The translations under genes and the position numbers were made by a program. 64,000 nt of DNA from positions 233,956 to 297,955 of the forward strand of contig JADJSY010000003.1 in NCBI GenBank assembly GCA_016711435.1, read 5' to 3'. Below are positions 1 through 8,940 of this stretch, piece by piece. Within the stretch, counting starts at the first letter, position 1; the number at the start of each line of letters is the position of its first letter. The stretch is from Lewinellaceae bacterium. Lineage in GTDB: Bacteria; Bacteroidota; Bacteroidia; Chitinophagales; Saprospiraceae. The notes below the pieces were generated by a model that saw only the letters and a program-made list of their open reading frames with translations, was not told the DNA's origin and did no database searches.

Positions 1-2
1 CG

Positions 3-680
3 CTGCACGATCCCAAAGGCCGTATCACCGTGGAAGGTTTTTATGATGGCGTTTTGAAAGTAAGCGCTAAAGAGCGCAAACTGATGAATGAAGCGCCGTT
101 TAATGAGAAGGAATACATGAAAGACCTTCAGGTAAACGAGTTGAAAGGCGAAAAGGGCTACACCACCATCGAGCGCACCGGCATTCGCCCGACGCTGGAT
201 GTCAACGGTATCTGGGGCGGTTATATCGGCGAAGGCGCCAAAACGGTGTTGCCCTCCAAAGCATTTGCCAAAATTTCGATGCGCCTCGTACCCGGACAGG
301 ATCCAAAGAAAATTGAAAAGTTGTTTCAGAAACACTTTGAAAAAATTGCCCCCAAATCGGTCAAAGTAAAGGTGATGCCGCACCACGGCGGTTATCCGGT
401 GGTGGTTCCGACCAACTCCATTGAATACAAGGCATCTGAAAAAGCGATGGAAAAAGCGTTTGGCAAAAAACCGCTCCCGCAACGCGGCGGTGGCAGCATT
501 CCGATTGTTGCCATGTTCGACCAGGTTTTGGGCGTAAAATCAGTGCTCATGGGTTTTGGTCTCGACTCCGACAACATCCACTCGCCCAACGAGCATTACG
601 GCTTGTTCAATTATTACAAAGGCATTGAAACCATCCCGTATTTCTTCCAGTACTATACGGAGATGAAAAAGAAAAAATAA
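3..680 (+). CDS. M20-family metallopeptidase, C-terminal part (cut by window edge)
   Basis: The reading frame is open from the first complete codon at base 3, so the gene begins before the window; a GTG at 30 is only an internal valine. About 225 residues are visible. They match the end of M20/M25/M40 dipeptidases: a dimerisation lid with the T-R-P motif (GIRPTLDVNG), a stretch SKAFAKISMRLVPGQDP, and a catalytic-domain tail with a glycine-rich GGGSIPI motif and HSPNEH, whose first histidine is the usual late zinc ligand of the family. The likely role is hydrolysis of dipeptides or acylated amino acids. The N-terminal metal ligands cannot be checked. A palindromic repeat begins four bases after the stop. 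Confidence 0.85.
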   Translation: MHDPKGRITVEGFYDGVLKVSAKERKLMNEAPFNEKEYMKDLQVNELKGEKGYTTIERTGIRPTLDVNGIWGGYIGEGAKTVLPSKAFAKISMRLVPGQDPKKIEKLFQKHFEKIAPKSVKVKVMPHHGGYPVVVPTNSIEYKASEKAMEKAFGKKPLPQRGGGSIPIVAMFDQVLGVKSVLMGFGLDSDNIHSPNEHYGLFNYYKGIETIPYFFQYYTEMKKKK

Positions 681-683
681 CGG

Positions 684-770
684 GAGTGTTCAGTAAAGTG
701 TGGCACACCTCACATAATTGATTGATAATCAAGATTCAGATGAAGGTGTGCCACACATTTTTGAACATTC
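684..770 (+). repeat. Palindromic repeat family A, copy 1
   Basis: An imperfect inverted repeat with arms containing GTGTGGCACACCT and AGGTGTGCCACAC, outer GTGTTCA/TTGAACA ends, and a loop carrying ATTGATTGATAATCAAG. It follows the M20 gene stop directly. Nearly identical copies lie at 12683-12769 (same strand) and 60547-60635 (inverted). It could act as a terminator-like hairpin but has no clean U-tract. Confidence 0.85.
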
Positions 771-809
771 CAAAAATTACATTCAACTTTTTAACAACAA
801 CAAATAAAC

Positions 810-1487
810 ATGAGAAAAGGACTTTTGCTACTGGCTTTTGCAGCCGTTTCGGCAAATATTTTTGCCCAAAAAACCGTAGAATTGAAAACTGCCGTCGATA
901 GCGCGAACTACGCCAATGGCATCGTGATGGCTACCAATGTAAAACGCCAGATGGGCGCCGATTTTAAAATGGAGGTTTTCTTAGCCGCTTTTAATGCCAG
1001 TCTGAAAGGAGAAACTACGCAGATAACTACGGAAAATGCGAACAAGGTATTTGGCGATTACAACCGCAGCGCACAGCAACGCGCCATCGAAAAGAATAAA
1101 AAAGAAGGTCAGATGTTCCTCGATGAGAACAAAAAACGCGCAGGTGTGATGACGACTTCTACCGGTCTGCAATATGAAGTAATGAAAAAAGGCACAGGTA
1201 CGGTATCGCCCAAAGCGACCGATAAAGTAGAAGTGCACTACCACGGCACCCTGATCGACGGAACCGTGTTCGACAGCAGCGTGGATCGCGGCGCACCGAC
1301 TGCTTTCGGCCTCAACCAGGTCATTCCGGGTTGGACGGAAGGCGTACAACTCATGCACGAAGGGGATAAATTCAAGTTTTTCCTGCCTGCCAACCTCGCT
1401 TATGGCGACCGCTCGGCAGGCGCGAAAATCAAACCGGGGTCTACCCTGGTTTTTGAAGTGGAACTGCTGCGGATAAATCCGAATTAA
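810..1487 (+). CDS. FKBP-type peptidyl-prolyl cis-trans isomerase, secreted
   Basis: This 225-residue protein has a signal peptide (about residues 1-19, ending NIFAQ), a helical FKBP_N dimerisation segment (about 25-110), and an FKBP_C catalytic domain (about 120-224). The catalytic domain shows the YHGTLIDGTVFDSS strand-loop, the near-invariant VIPGW, and LAYGDRSAGAKIKPGSTLVFEVELL-like closing strands split around the family G-x-I-P loop. It resembles FkpA/Mip proteins that fold envelope proteins in the periplasm. The ATG at 810 follows an A-rich leader (AACAACAAATAAAC), typical of Bacteroidota initiation regions. It is a single gene flanked by palindromic repeats. Confidence 0.92.
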   Translation: MRKGLLLLAFAAVSANIFAQKTVELKTAVDSANYANGIVMATNVKRQMGADFKMEVFLAAFNASLKGETTQITTENANKVFGDYNRSAQQRAIEKNKKEGQMFLDENKKRAGVMTTSTGLQYEVMKKGTGTVSPKATDKVEVHYHGTLIDGTVFDSSVDRGAPTAFGLNQVIPGWTEGVQLMHEGDKFKFFLPANLAYGDRSAGAKIKPGSTLVFEVELLRINPN

Positions 1488-1632
1488 GTTATCGGTTATC
1501 GGTTATTGGTTATTAGTGTGGTAGGGGACCATATGCTCATATGTTTAGGCCACCCGACAAGGAAAGCCAAACGTATCAATAGATGGCCCATTACCACCCT
1601 GATAACTAATAACTGATAACAAATAACCAAAT
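1488..1632. repeat. Inverted-repeat element with GTTATTGGTTAT arms (family G, copy 1)
   Basis: The left arm starts immediately after the FKBP stop and reads as repeated GTTATC/GGTTATTGGTTATTAG; the right arm (about 1601-1630) is its complement, TAACTAATAACTGATAAC, and ends three bases before the next ATG. Inside are GTGGTAGGGGACCAT and its partial complement ATGG..CCATTACCACC. The same arms and the same AGGGGACCAT interior recur at 24231-24360. Confidence 0.8.
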
Positions 1633-1633
1633 C

Positions 1634-3113
1634 ATGAAAAATAATACCATCTTCACCTGGGCAGCCGGCGCAGCGCTGCTTGTGCTGGCTGTGTTGTTCT
1701 TCTGCAACGACCTCGGCAAATTCCCGATCCTGCAATGGGATGAAGCGCGGTACGTGAATAACAGCGTGGAGATTTTGATGAACGGGCACTGGCTGGATTT
1801 TCGCATGGACGGCCAGATCGATACCTGGAATTTTAAACCGCCGCTGGTTTTGTGGCTTCAGGTTTGGAGCATGAAACTCTGGGGCGCAACCGAATGGGGC
1901 GTCCGATTCCCCACTGTTCTGGCCGGTATCGGTATCGTTTTTTTACTCTTCTGGTTTTCCGTCAGGGTACTTCAGTCGCCCCGAATCGGCCTGCTTACCG
2001 GTTTGTTTTTCCTGGCTTCCAGCGGTTTTATCGGCCCGCACATGGGCAGAACCGCCGACCTGGATGCGGTACAAACCTTTTTCACCACACTCTATTCCCT
2101 GCTGTTTATCCGGTATTTGTTAGATGGCCGCAACCCGCTAACGACCTTCGCCATATTGGGATTGCTGGTGGTGCTATCCTTCCTATGCAAGGGCATGCCG
2201 GGGCTTTTATTGCTGCCTTATCTATTCATTATCAGTCTGTTACACGGAAATTACAAAAAAGTACTTTTTAATAAATACGTTTATTTGTTCGCGGCGGTAG
2301 CCATTGTGTTATGTGCCGGTTACTATGTTGTGCGGGATTTGCAATACCCGGGCTACTGGGAATTGGTCAAAAAAATCAGAGTTCAACCGCTTTTCCGGTA
2401 AAGGGGTGGAATGGCACAAGCAGCCCACTTTGTTTTACCTCGAAAACTTCGTCACCTCCAAGCGCTACTACCCGCTGATTTACCTGTTGCCGCTGACGCT
2501 GGTTGCTTTTTTCTTTATTCGCACGGAGCGACTGCGCCGGGTGTTTACTTATATCTGGGTGATTGTAGCAGGTTACCTCGTATTTATTTCCATTCCGCCT
2601 GTCAAATTAGAGTGGTACGACGCGCCGTTATACCCGTTTTTTGCTTTGCTGTTCGGCATTGCTGTTTCGGAAGGCGCATCGCGATTGACCGGACGTTTAA
2701 AAATAACCGCCGCGTCGACAGTCATAGCGCTGGCGGTTACGCTGGCCTGTTGCTACCTCCCCTACCGGCATATCTGGCAAAAAGTGCAGTACGCGCCGGA
2801 GAAAATGTCCGATTTCGAGTGGGAAGGCGTTTTTATCCGCCAATTGCAGGAAGCCCATCCCGATTGGCTGGATTACGTCATTTTGAAACAGGTGAAACAC
2901 CCGGAACACCTCGATCAGGTGAAATTTTACCAAAAAACGTTTCAATACCGTTTTGCAGCGCCTATTTCCGTGGAAAGTGATTGGCAACAAATTCGTCCGG
3001 GACAGCGGGTACTGGTGTCGCAACCCGTGGTGTCCGATTCCATTGTCGGTCGTTTCCCGGCTTCAACAATACTGTTTCAAACGGATTTTGGGAAGTTGTG
3101 GGAAATAAAGTGA
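1634..3113 (+). CDS. GT39/ArnT-like membrane glycosyltransferase (frameshifted)
   Basis: Two overlapping frames form one gene of roughly 490 residues. The first (1634-2401) has an N-terminal membrane helix followed by LQWDEARYVNNS; the Asp-Glu pair after the first helix is the catalytic motif of GT-C (PMT/ArnT) enzymes, which move sugars from polyprenyl-phosphate donors outside the inner membrane. Several hydrophobic helices follow. The second frame continues with ENFVTSKRYYPLIYLLPL, WYDAPLYPFF and a soluble tail. The frames meet at a run of seven A (2369-2375); removing one A joins them as VKKSEFNRFSGKGVEWH. This is probably a sequencing indel, but a real lesion cannot be excluded. Acceptor unknown. 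Confidence 0.82.
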
Positions 3114-3120
3114 ATGTGGT

Positions 3121-3645
3121 TTATACGACACCATCATTCAAACTCCTGCGCCATTGAAGCAAGCTCTCTGTTTCGCCATCGTTTACAAATTTATTTTTCA
3201 CCAGCACAGCGGAGGATGCCGGGTTGTTTTTTTCAGTTGAAGCGATAATCGCCCGAACCCCCGGTTGCTGTTTTGCCCATTCAATCATAGCGCCCACCGC
3301 TTCGGTCATCAAACCTTTTTTCCTGTATTTTTCATACGTGCCGTAGCCGATTTCAATTTCACCAGCTTCATTGGGTTCGCCGACGAAACAAAGGTCGCCA
3401 ACCATCGTATTTTCCGATTTCAAAATAATAGTCCAAAGGGTATTGAATACGTAGTTGTTGCGCGGATCAGCAACGTTGGGCAAAATCGTTTGTTCCAGCG
3501 CTTCCTGAAGATCCGCTGAAATCGTCCTTTCCGATGGATTGATTTGCAATGCCGCCTCCAGGGAACCGTCATTTTTGGTGTATTGCAATAGTTGGGCGTG
3601 GGTCAGCGGCTGTAGCAGCAGGCGTTCTGTGGTTATTTTGTTCAT
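3121..3645 (-). CDS. GNAT-family N-acetyltransferase (RimJ/RimL-like)
   Basis: A 174-residue single-domain acetyltransferase. It opens with ITTERLLLQPLTHAQL, the usual start of RimJ/RimL-type GNAT proteins, and contains motif A, IGYGTYEKYRKKGLMTEAV, in which RKKGLMTEA forms the acetyl-CoA pyrophosphate loop. A late segment, STEKNNPASSAVLVKNKF, matches the family's motif B. The substrate cannot be inferred; relatives acetylate ribosomal protein N-termini or small amines. It converges on the glycosyltransferase with a seven-base gap. The ATG at 3645 has AAAGAAAACTAAT upstream. Confidence 0.87.
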   Translation of the reverse strand: MNKITTERLLLQPLTHAQLLQYTKNDGSLEAALQINPSERTISADLQEALEQTILPNVADPRNNYVFNTLWTIILKSENTMVGDLCFVGEPNEAGEIEIGYGTYEKYRKKGLMTEAVGAMIEWAKQQPGVRAIIASTEKNNPASSAVLVKNKFVNDGETESLLQWRRSLNDGVV

Positions 3646-3795
3646 ATTAGTTTTCTTTTACTATTTGCACACCTCATGTACCCAGTTCAATAGTAGCATT
3701 TTGTAAAACCGGAGTATTGGAAAGCAATATTTTTAAAAAATTTATCCTGACTTTTACCGCTTCTCATCCATTTCGAGTCCTTAACCTATAAATGC

Positions 3796-6327
3796 ATGAA
3801 TCATTTTAAAATCGCACTTGGCGTTTTGCTTGTAAGTATCGCGGCAATACCTGTCTTTGCTCAATATTCCCCCGCGCAAATACATACGCTGGATTCTACC
3901 CTAACCATCCTCCATCAGCAATCCATGTTTAACGGCGCCGTACTGATAGCCGATCATGGCAAAGTAAAGTATAAAAAAGCATTCGGCAAAGTCCATATCT
4001 CCACAAACGAACCCTTAAAAACCAGTTCTGCTTTTAACCTGGCCTCGGTATCCAAACAATTCATCGCCATGATGGTCATGCTGCTGGAAGAAAAAGGCAA
4101 ACTCGACTATGACGATCCAGTAATAAAACACCTGCCCGCTTTTCCCTATGAAACAGTGACCATCCGGCATCTGCTGACCCATACTTCCGGACTCCCGGAG
4201 TACTTCGACCTGGCACTGGCACACCAAAACACACTCGATACGCTCACCAACGATGAACTATTGCAACTGCTGGCCGATTTTCAGCCCAAACCCGGCTTCG
4301 AACCCGGCGAGCGCTGGGGATATTGCAATACAGGGTATGTCCTGCTGGCCTCCGTCATCGAAAAAGCGGCAAAAATGCCCATTGAAACCTTTTTCCAGCA
4401 ACAAATCACGGGGCCCCTGGGCTTAAAGGATACCTATATTTATACCCTTGGCATGAAACAATCGCCTGCGAACAGGGTGTTTGGTTTCCGGCGCGAAAAC
4501 GGTTTGGAAATACCGAATGATCTGATCCGGTTTGACGGTGTAGTTGGCGATGGAAATATTTATTCATCTGTAGACGACCTGCTGAAATGGGATCAGTCGC
4601 TGTACACCGAAAAACTGGTCTCCGCCAAAACCCTGAAGGAAGCCTTTACGCCGGTCAGATTGAATAACGGTACAACATTCCCGTATGGATTCGCCTGGTC
4701 GATGGATTCAAGCGGCCAGGTATTGTCCCATACCGGAAGTTGGGTCGGTTTTCTGAATGAAATCACGCGGGATACGAAAAACCGGCAAACGGTAATCATA
4801 CTAAGTAGCGGCTCCGACGGCATTGCCCGCAAGTGCCTGAAGGAAATTCTGGCCGGAAAACAACCCGAACTTCCCCGTCTGGAACTGATTACCAATGTTC
4901 AACTGATCGACGGAACGGGTACGCCCCCGCGCTGGTGCGCTGTCCGTTTGCGGGACAACAAAATATGGGAAACAGGAAACTTGTCTGCTTTTCCCGGAGA
5001 AACTGTTACCAATGGCAGCGGACAAGTCCTTGCTCCGGGTTTTATCGACAGCCACAGCCATCATTTTGGCGGTTTGCAGGATAGCCCCGGCGGGCTGGCG
5101 CTGGTCAGTCAGGGCGTCACCAGCATCGTCATCGGACAGGACGGCAACAGTTATCCGATCGACACCATCCGGCAGATCATGAAAAAAAGACCGGTCGCCA
5201 TCAATATCGCCTCCTACACCGGGCATACTACCCTGCGGGAAATGGTGATGGGCGAAAACGATGTGCTCCGGGTTGCCAGACCAGACGAAGTCGCGCAAAT
5301 GCAGACACTCATGAAAACGGAAATGGAAAAAGGCTCATTGGGGCTGGCGACCGGGCTGGAATACGAAAGAGCCTTTTATTCCAACCGCAGCGAAGTGCTC
5401 GACCTGGCCAAAACAACAGCAGCATTGGGCGGGCGTTACATCAGTCATATCCGCAGCGAAGATGTTAGTCTCGACGAAGCGATCGACGAAATCATCCAGA
5501 TTGGCCGGGAGGCAAAATTACCCGTACAGATTTCCCATATCAAAATCGCCAAAAGAGACCGTTGGGGTTACGCACCCACGCTGCTGGCCCAACTCGAAAG
5601 TGCGCGCGCTTCCGGGGTCGATATCACTGCCGACTGCTACCCCTATGATTTCTGGAGATCTACCCTGCGTGTGTTGTTTCCCAACCGCGACTATACGAAT
5701 CCGGTTAGCGCAGAATTTGCTGTAAATCAATTATTTGACCCGGCACTATCTCCCCTGCTCAGTTACGCGCCCAACCCGGAATATTCGGGGAAAAGCATTG
5801 TAGAAGTAGCAGCCTTGCGCAAAGAAACCCCGGCGCAAACCCTGATGTACCTGATTGCGGCTGCCGCTGAATTTGATCGAAAAAACCCTGATTTTTCGGA
5901 TAATACGGAAGGTATTATGGGCAAATCTATGGGCGAACCGGACCTGGAATGCTTCCTTGCCTGGCCGCATACCAATATTTGCTCAGATGGTTCCTGGGGT
6001 GGGCACCCGCGTGGATACGGCGCTTTTACCCGCGTATTGGGCCGGTATGTGCGGGAGCGGAAAATCATGTCGCTCGAAACCGCTGTGTACAAAATGACCG
6101 GACTGGCTGCCGAACACCTGGGTATTACGGACCGCGGAATCGTTGCGCCGGGCTATTTTGCCGACCTGGTACTGTTCAACCCGGCCACGGTACAGGACCG
6201 CGCGACCGTACAACAACCAGATGCCCTTTCTTCGGGTATTGAAAAAGTATGGGTCAACGGACAATTGGTATACGCGGCACAAAAGCCGACGGGGCAATTT
6301 CCGGGTGTTTTTATTCAACGAAAATAA
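3796..6327 (+). CDS. Fusion: beta-lactamase-like serine hydrolase + N-acyl-D-amino-acid deacylase
   Basis: One uninterrupted 843-residue frame carries two enzymes usually found separately. Residues 1-23 are a signal peptide. About 28-350 is a class C beta-lactamase/DD-peptidase-like serine hydrolase with S84-V-S-K87 (SxxK), Y176-C-N178 (YxN) and H312-T-G. About 362-843 is an amidohydrolase of the D-aminoacylase type: PGFIDSHSHH gives the paired metal histidines (H420, H422), followed by GVTSIVIGQDGNS, a GLATGLEYE stretch, YISHIRSED, QISHIKIAKRDRWG and SDGSWGGHPRGYGAF. The D-aminoacylase half should remove N-acyl groups from D-amino acids; the serine hydrolase half probably cuts D-Ala-containing or related peptides. 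It leads an operon with DgcN- and DgcA-like genes. Export implies a periplasmic role. Confidence 0.88.
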   Translation: MNHFKIALGVLLVSIAAIPVFAQYSPAQIHTLDSTLTILHQQSMFNGAVLIADHGKVKYKKAFGKVHISTNEPLKTSSAFNLASVSKQFIAMMVMLLEEKGKLDYDDPVIKHLPAFPYETVTIRHLLTHTSGLPEYFDLALAHQNTLDTLTNDELLQLLADFQPKPGFEPGERWGYCNTGYVLLASVIEKAAKMPIETFFQQQITGPLGLKDTYIYTLGMKQSPANRVFGFRRENGLEIPNDLIRFDGVVGDGNIYSSVDDLLKWDQSLYTEKLVSAKTLKEAFTPVRLNNGTTFPYGFAWSMDSSGQVLSHTGSWVGFLNEITRDTKNRQTVIILSSGSDGIARKCLKEILAGKQPELPRLELITNVQLIDGTGTPPRWCAVRLRDNKIWETGNLSAFPGETVTNGSGQVLAPGFIDSHSHHFGGLQDSPGGLALVSQGVTSIVIGQDGNSYPIDTIRQIMKKRPVAINIASYTGHTTLREMVMGENDVLRVARPDEVAQMQTLMKTEMEKGSLGLATGLEYERAFYSNRSEVLDLAKTTAALGGRYISHIRSEDVSLDEAIDEIIQIGREAKLPVQISHIKIAKRDRWGYAPTLLAQLESARASGVDITADCYPYDFWRSTLRVLFPNRDYTNPVSAEFAVNQLFDPALSPLLSYAPNPEYSGKSIVEVAALRKETPAQTLMYLIAAAAEFDRKNPDFSDNTEGIMGKSMGEPDLECFLAWPHTNICSDGSWGGHPRGYGAFTRVLGRYVRERKIMSLETAVYKMTGLAAEHLGITDRGIVAPGYFADLVLFNPATVQDRATVQQPDALSSGIEKVWVNGQLVYAAQKPTGQFPGVFIQRK

Positions 6328-6335
6328 CCATCACC

Positions 6336-7382
6336 TTGAATAACGCAATTATTCTGACCAACGGCCTGCTGACCACCAGCGATGCCAAAACCGCCCATGG
6401 CCTCATCAGAGGCAGCGAACGTTTTAATATTCTTGGTGTAATCGACCCGCCTGCAGCCGGGCAGGATGCTGGAATACTACTGGACGGCCTGCACCGGAAT
6501 ATTCCCGTATTTGACAGCCTGGAAACCGCCCTCGCCCAGATTGGGCAACTCGATTCGCTGATCATCGGTGTGGCTACCGTCGGAGGTGTTTTACCGGTTG
6601 AAATGCTGGACATCATTCGGAGTGCCATCCGCTGTGGTTTATCTGTCGTCAATGGTCTGCATGATTATTTGACGGAAAAACCTGAACTGCTCGCGCTGGC
6701 GCAAACCTATCAGGTGCAACTGACCGATATCCGGAAACCCAAACCACGCCAGAACCTTCACTTCTGGACTGGCGCCATTTACGACGTGCCCTGCCCGATC
6801 ATCGCCGTTATCGGAACGGATTGTGCCGTGGGTAAGCGTACCACCGCCCGTATGTTGCGCCAATGCTGCGCTGCGGCAGGCATCCATGCACAAATGATTT
6901 ACACGGGGCAAACAGGCTGGCTGCAAGGCGGGCAATACGGTTTTATTTTTGATTCCACCCTGAATGATTTTGTTTCCGGGGAACTGGAACACGCTATCCT
7001 GTCGTGCTGGAAAGAGATGCAACCCGACCTCATTCTGCTCGAAGGGCAGTCCGCGCTGCGCAACCCCAGCGGCCCCTGCGGCCCGGAACTGCTGATTTCC
7101 GGCCATGCCAAACAGGTCATCCTCGTTCATGCACCCAAACGAAAATACTTCGACAACGAAGTGCACTGGGGCGAAATACCGCCGGTGGAAAGTGAAATCG
7201 CCCTCATCCGGCAATATGGATCGGCCGTGTTGGCGCTGGCGCTGAACACAGAAGGCTGTACGACAGCGGAAGCCCTGGCCTATCAGGAACATTATTCGTC
7301 TTTACTGGGGATTCCGGTATTGCTGCCCCTTGAACAAGGACTGGAATCGCTGCTACCTGCGATCAAAGCGCTCTTTCCATGA
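6336..7382 (+). CDS. dgcN: DgcN-like D-glutamate N-acetyltransferase (DUF1611)
   Basis: A 348-residue DUF1611/NAD-dependent-epimerase-like-fold protein with a P-loop type region VIGTDCAVGKRTTARML and the family segments YTGQTGWLQGGQYG and LLEGQSALRNPSGPCGPELL. Members include DgcN, shown in marine Proteobacteria to N-acetylate D-glutamate in a D-Glu degradation pathway; assignment here is by motif and by neighbourhood. I place the start at the TTG at 6336 (reading NNAIILTNG, the family's usual N-terminus), eight bases after the previous stop; a longer ATG start at 6249 would encode an unrelated overlap. The stop overlaps the next gene's ATG (ATGA), so the two are translationally coupled. Confidence 0.8.
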   Translation: MNNAIILTNGLLTTSDAKTAHGLIRGSERFNILGVIDPPAAGQDAGILLDGLHRNIPVFDSLETALAQIGQLDSLIIGVATVGGVLPVEMLDIIRSAIRCGLSVVNGLHDYLTEKPELLALAQTYQVQLTDIRKPKPRQNLHFWTGAIYDVPCPIIAVIGTDCAVGKRTTARMLRQCCAAAGIHAQMIYTGQTGWLQGGQYGFIFDSTLNDFVSGELEHAILSCWKEMQPDLILLEGQSALRNPSGPCGPELLISGHAKQVILVHAPKRKYFDNEVHWGEIPPVESEIALIRQYGSAVLALALNTEGCTTAEALAYQEHYSSLLGIPVLLPLEQGLESLLPAIKALFP

Positions 7383-8452
7383 AAATTAAATCTGTTCGGG
7401 CCTGGCTCCAAAACCTGGCCCTTCGCAAGCCGTACACCATTGCGCACCTTGTTTGTTCGGAGGTCGAAAATGTGTTTCTGGAAATAGAACTGGAGAACGG
7501 GATCATTGGTATCGGCGCGGCCAATCCTGCTCCGGAGGTGGTGGGTGAAACACCCGAACAATGTCTGAAAAATTGCCAGTCGGAGGCTTTTCAAAGACTA
7601 ACGGGATGCGATATCCACAACTTCAGGCGTTTGATTGCCGAAATACACCAACAATTTCCCCATGCGCCAGGCACTTTGGCGGCCCTCGATATTGCCTTGC
7701 ACGATGCCTGCGCGCAGTTGATGGGCATTCCGCTCGTTGCGCTGTACGGACAAAAAATAACATCTTTACCAACCTCTGTTACCATCGGTATCATGGATGT
7801 CGCTGATACGATAGCGGAAGCAACGGATTTTTTCCAGCAGGGTTTTCGTATCCTGAAAGTCAAAACAGGGATGCAGGTGGATGAAGATATCGAACGGGTT
7901 TTGAAATTGCACGAGCGATTCGGCCGGCAAGTCCGTCTGCGAATAGATGCCAACCAGGGCTACGATCCGGCAAGTCTGCACACTTTTTTATCGGCAACGC
8001 AACACCTGAACCTCGAACTTATCGAACAACCTTTGCCCGTCGGACAAGAAAACGCACTACTGGCATTCGATCCCGAAATCAGGAAAATACTGGTCGCTGA
8101 CGAATCGCTGAAATCAGCTGATTCCGCGCGGAAGCTGGCTGCAGCCCCGCAACCCTTCGGTATTTTCAACATAAAACTGATGAAATGCGGGGGAATCGCC
8201 GGCGCAATGCACATCGCCGACATCGCAAAACAGACCGGCATCCAGCTCTTCTGGGGCTGCAACGATGAAAGCATTATCAGTATCACAGCGGCGCTGCACG
8301 CTGCGTTCGCCTGCCCCCATACGCGCTATCTCGACCTTGACGGTAGTTTCGACCTCGCCGAAGATCTCGTTTCCGGCGGATTTCATCTGGATAAAGGGTA
8401 TTTAAGTTTGGCGGGAGGAAAGGGGTTGGGGTGCAACGCGCGGAAAAAGTAA
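7379..8452 (+). CDS. Dipeptide epimerase / DgcA-like enolase-superfamily enzyme
   Basis: A 357-residue muconate-lactonizing subgroup enolase. The catalytic lysine pair is K160-V-K162 in ILKVKTGM; metal ligands are D190 (DANQGY), E216 (ELIEQPLP) and D241 (ADES); K266 in NIKLMKCGG is the second base. This pattern fits L-Ala-D/L-Glu epimerases and DgcA, the N-acetyl-D-Glu racemase partner of DgcN. It overlaps dgcN by four bases. The last dozen codons run into a corrupted G-rich patch: GGKGLGCNARKK may in truth be GLGV plus a different tail if one G is miscounted. The pairing with DgcN favours N-acetyl-glutamate racemisation, but murein dipeptide epimerisation is equally possible. Confidence 0.85.
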   Translation: MKIKSVRAWLQNLALRKPYTIAHLVCSEVENVFLEIELENGIIGIGAANPAPEVVGETPEQCLKNCQSEAFQRLTGCDIHNFRRLIAEIHQQFPHAPGTLAALDIALHDACAQLMGIPLVALYGQKITSLPTSVTIGIMDVADTIAEATDFFQQGFRILKVKTGMQVDEDIERVLKLHERFGRQVRLRIDANQGYDPASLHTFLSATQHLNLELIEQPLPVGQENALLAFDPEIRKILVADESLKSADSARKLAAAPQPFGIFNIKLMKCGGIAGAMHIADIAKQTGIQLFWGCNDESIISITAALHAAFACPHTRYLDLDGSFDLAEDLVSGGFHLDKGYLSLAGGKGLGCNARKK

Positions 8453-8925
8453 AGTGGGCCCCCCTTTCTGCCCCCCCCCAGGGGGTTTTGGGGGGGGGGG
8501 GGGGGGGTTTGTATTATACAAATTTCCAAACTTAGGGCCCCGGGGCCCCCTCCTTTACCCCCCCCCCCCCCAAAAAATTTCCAAAACAAAAAAAAAACCC
8601 CTTCCCCCCGGGGGGGGGGGGGGGCGCGCGCCCCCCCCCCCCCCCCGCAAAGGGGGGGGGGAAAAAAAAAAAAAAAAGGAGGAAGGGGCAAAAAGGGGGG
8701 CAAAGGGGGGGGCCCGGGGGGAGGGGGGGGGGGGGGGGGGGGGGGGGGCGGGGGGGGGGGGGGGAAAAAAAAAAAGGGGGGGGGGGGCCAAAGGGGGGGC
8801 CCCCCCCCCCGCGGGGGGGGGGGGGGGGGAAAAAAAAAGGGGGGGGGGAAGGGAAGGGGAAAAGGGGCCGCCGCCCCCCCCCGGGGGGGGGGGGGGGGGA
8901 AGGGGGGGGGGGAAACAAAAAAAAT
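8453..8925. other. Homopolymer-distorted G/C patch, probable consensus artefact
   Basis: About 470 bases consist almost wholly of runs of G, C and A, many over ten bases long, beginning right after the epimerase stop and ending inside or before the fasciclin gene. Real signals seem stretched (for example CCCCAAAAAATTTCC). No gene can be read here; proline- or glycine-rich frames across it are meaningless. It probably replaces an intergenic hairpin and the missing 5' end of the fasciclin gene. Confidence 0.75.
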
Positions 8926-8940
8926 GTGTAAACTCCGTTT

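Noticed and set aside
2360..2385. Programmed ribosomal frameshift at the A7 run in the glycosyltransferase
   Set aside because: Frame breaks of the same sort occur in unrelated genes all along the window, so sequence error is the simpler cause; no stimulatory structure is evident.
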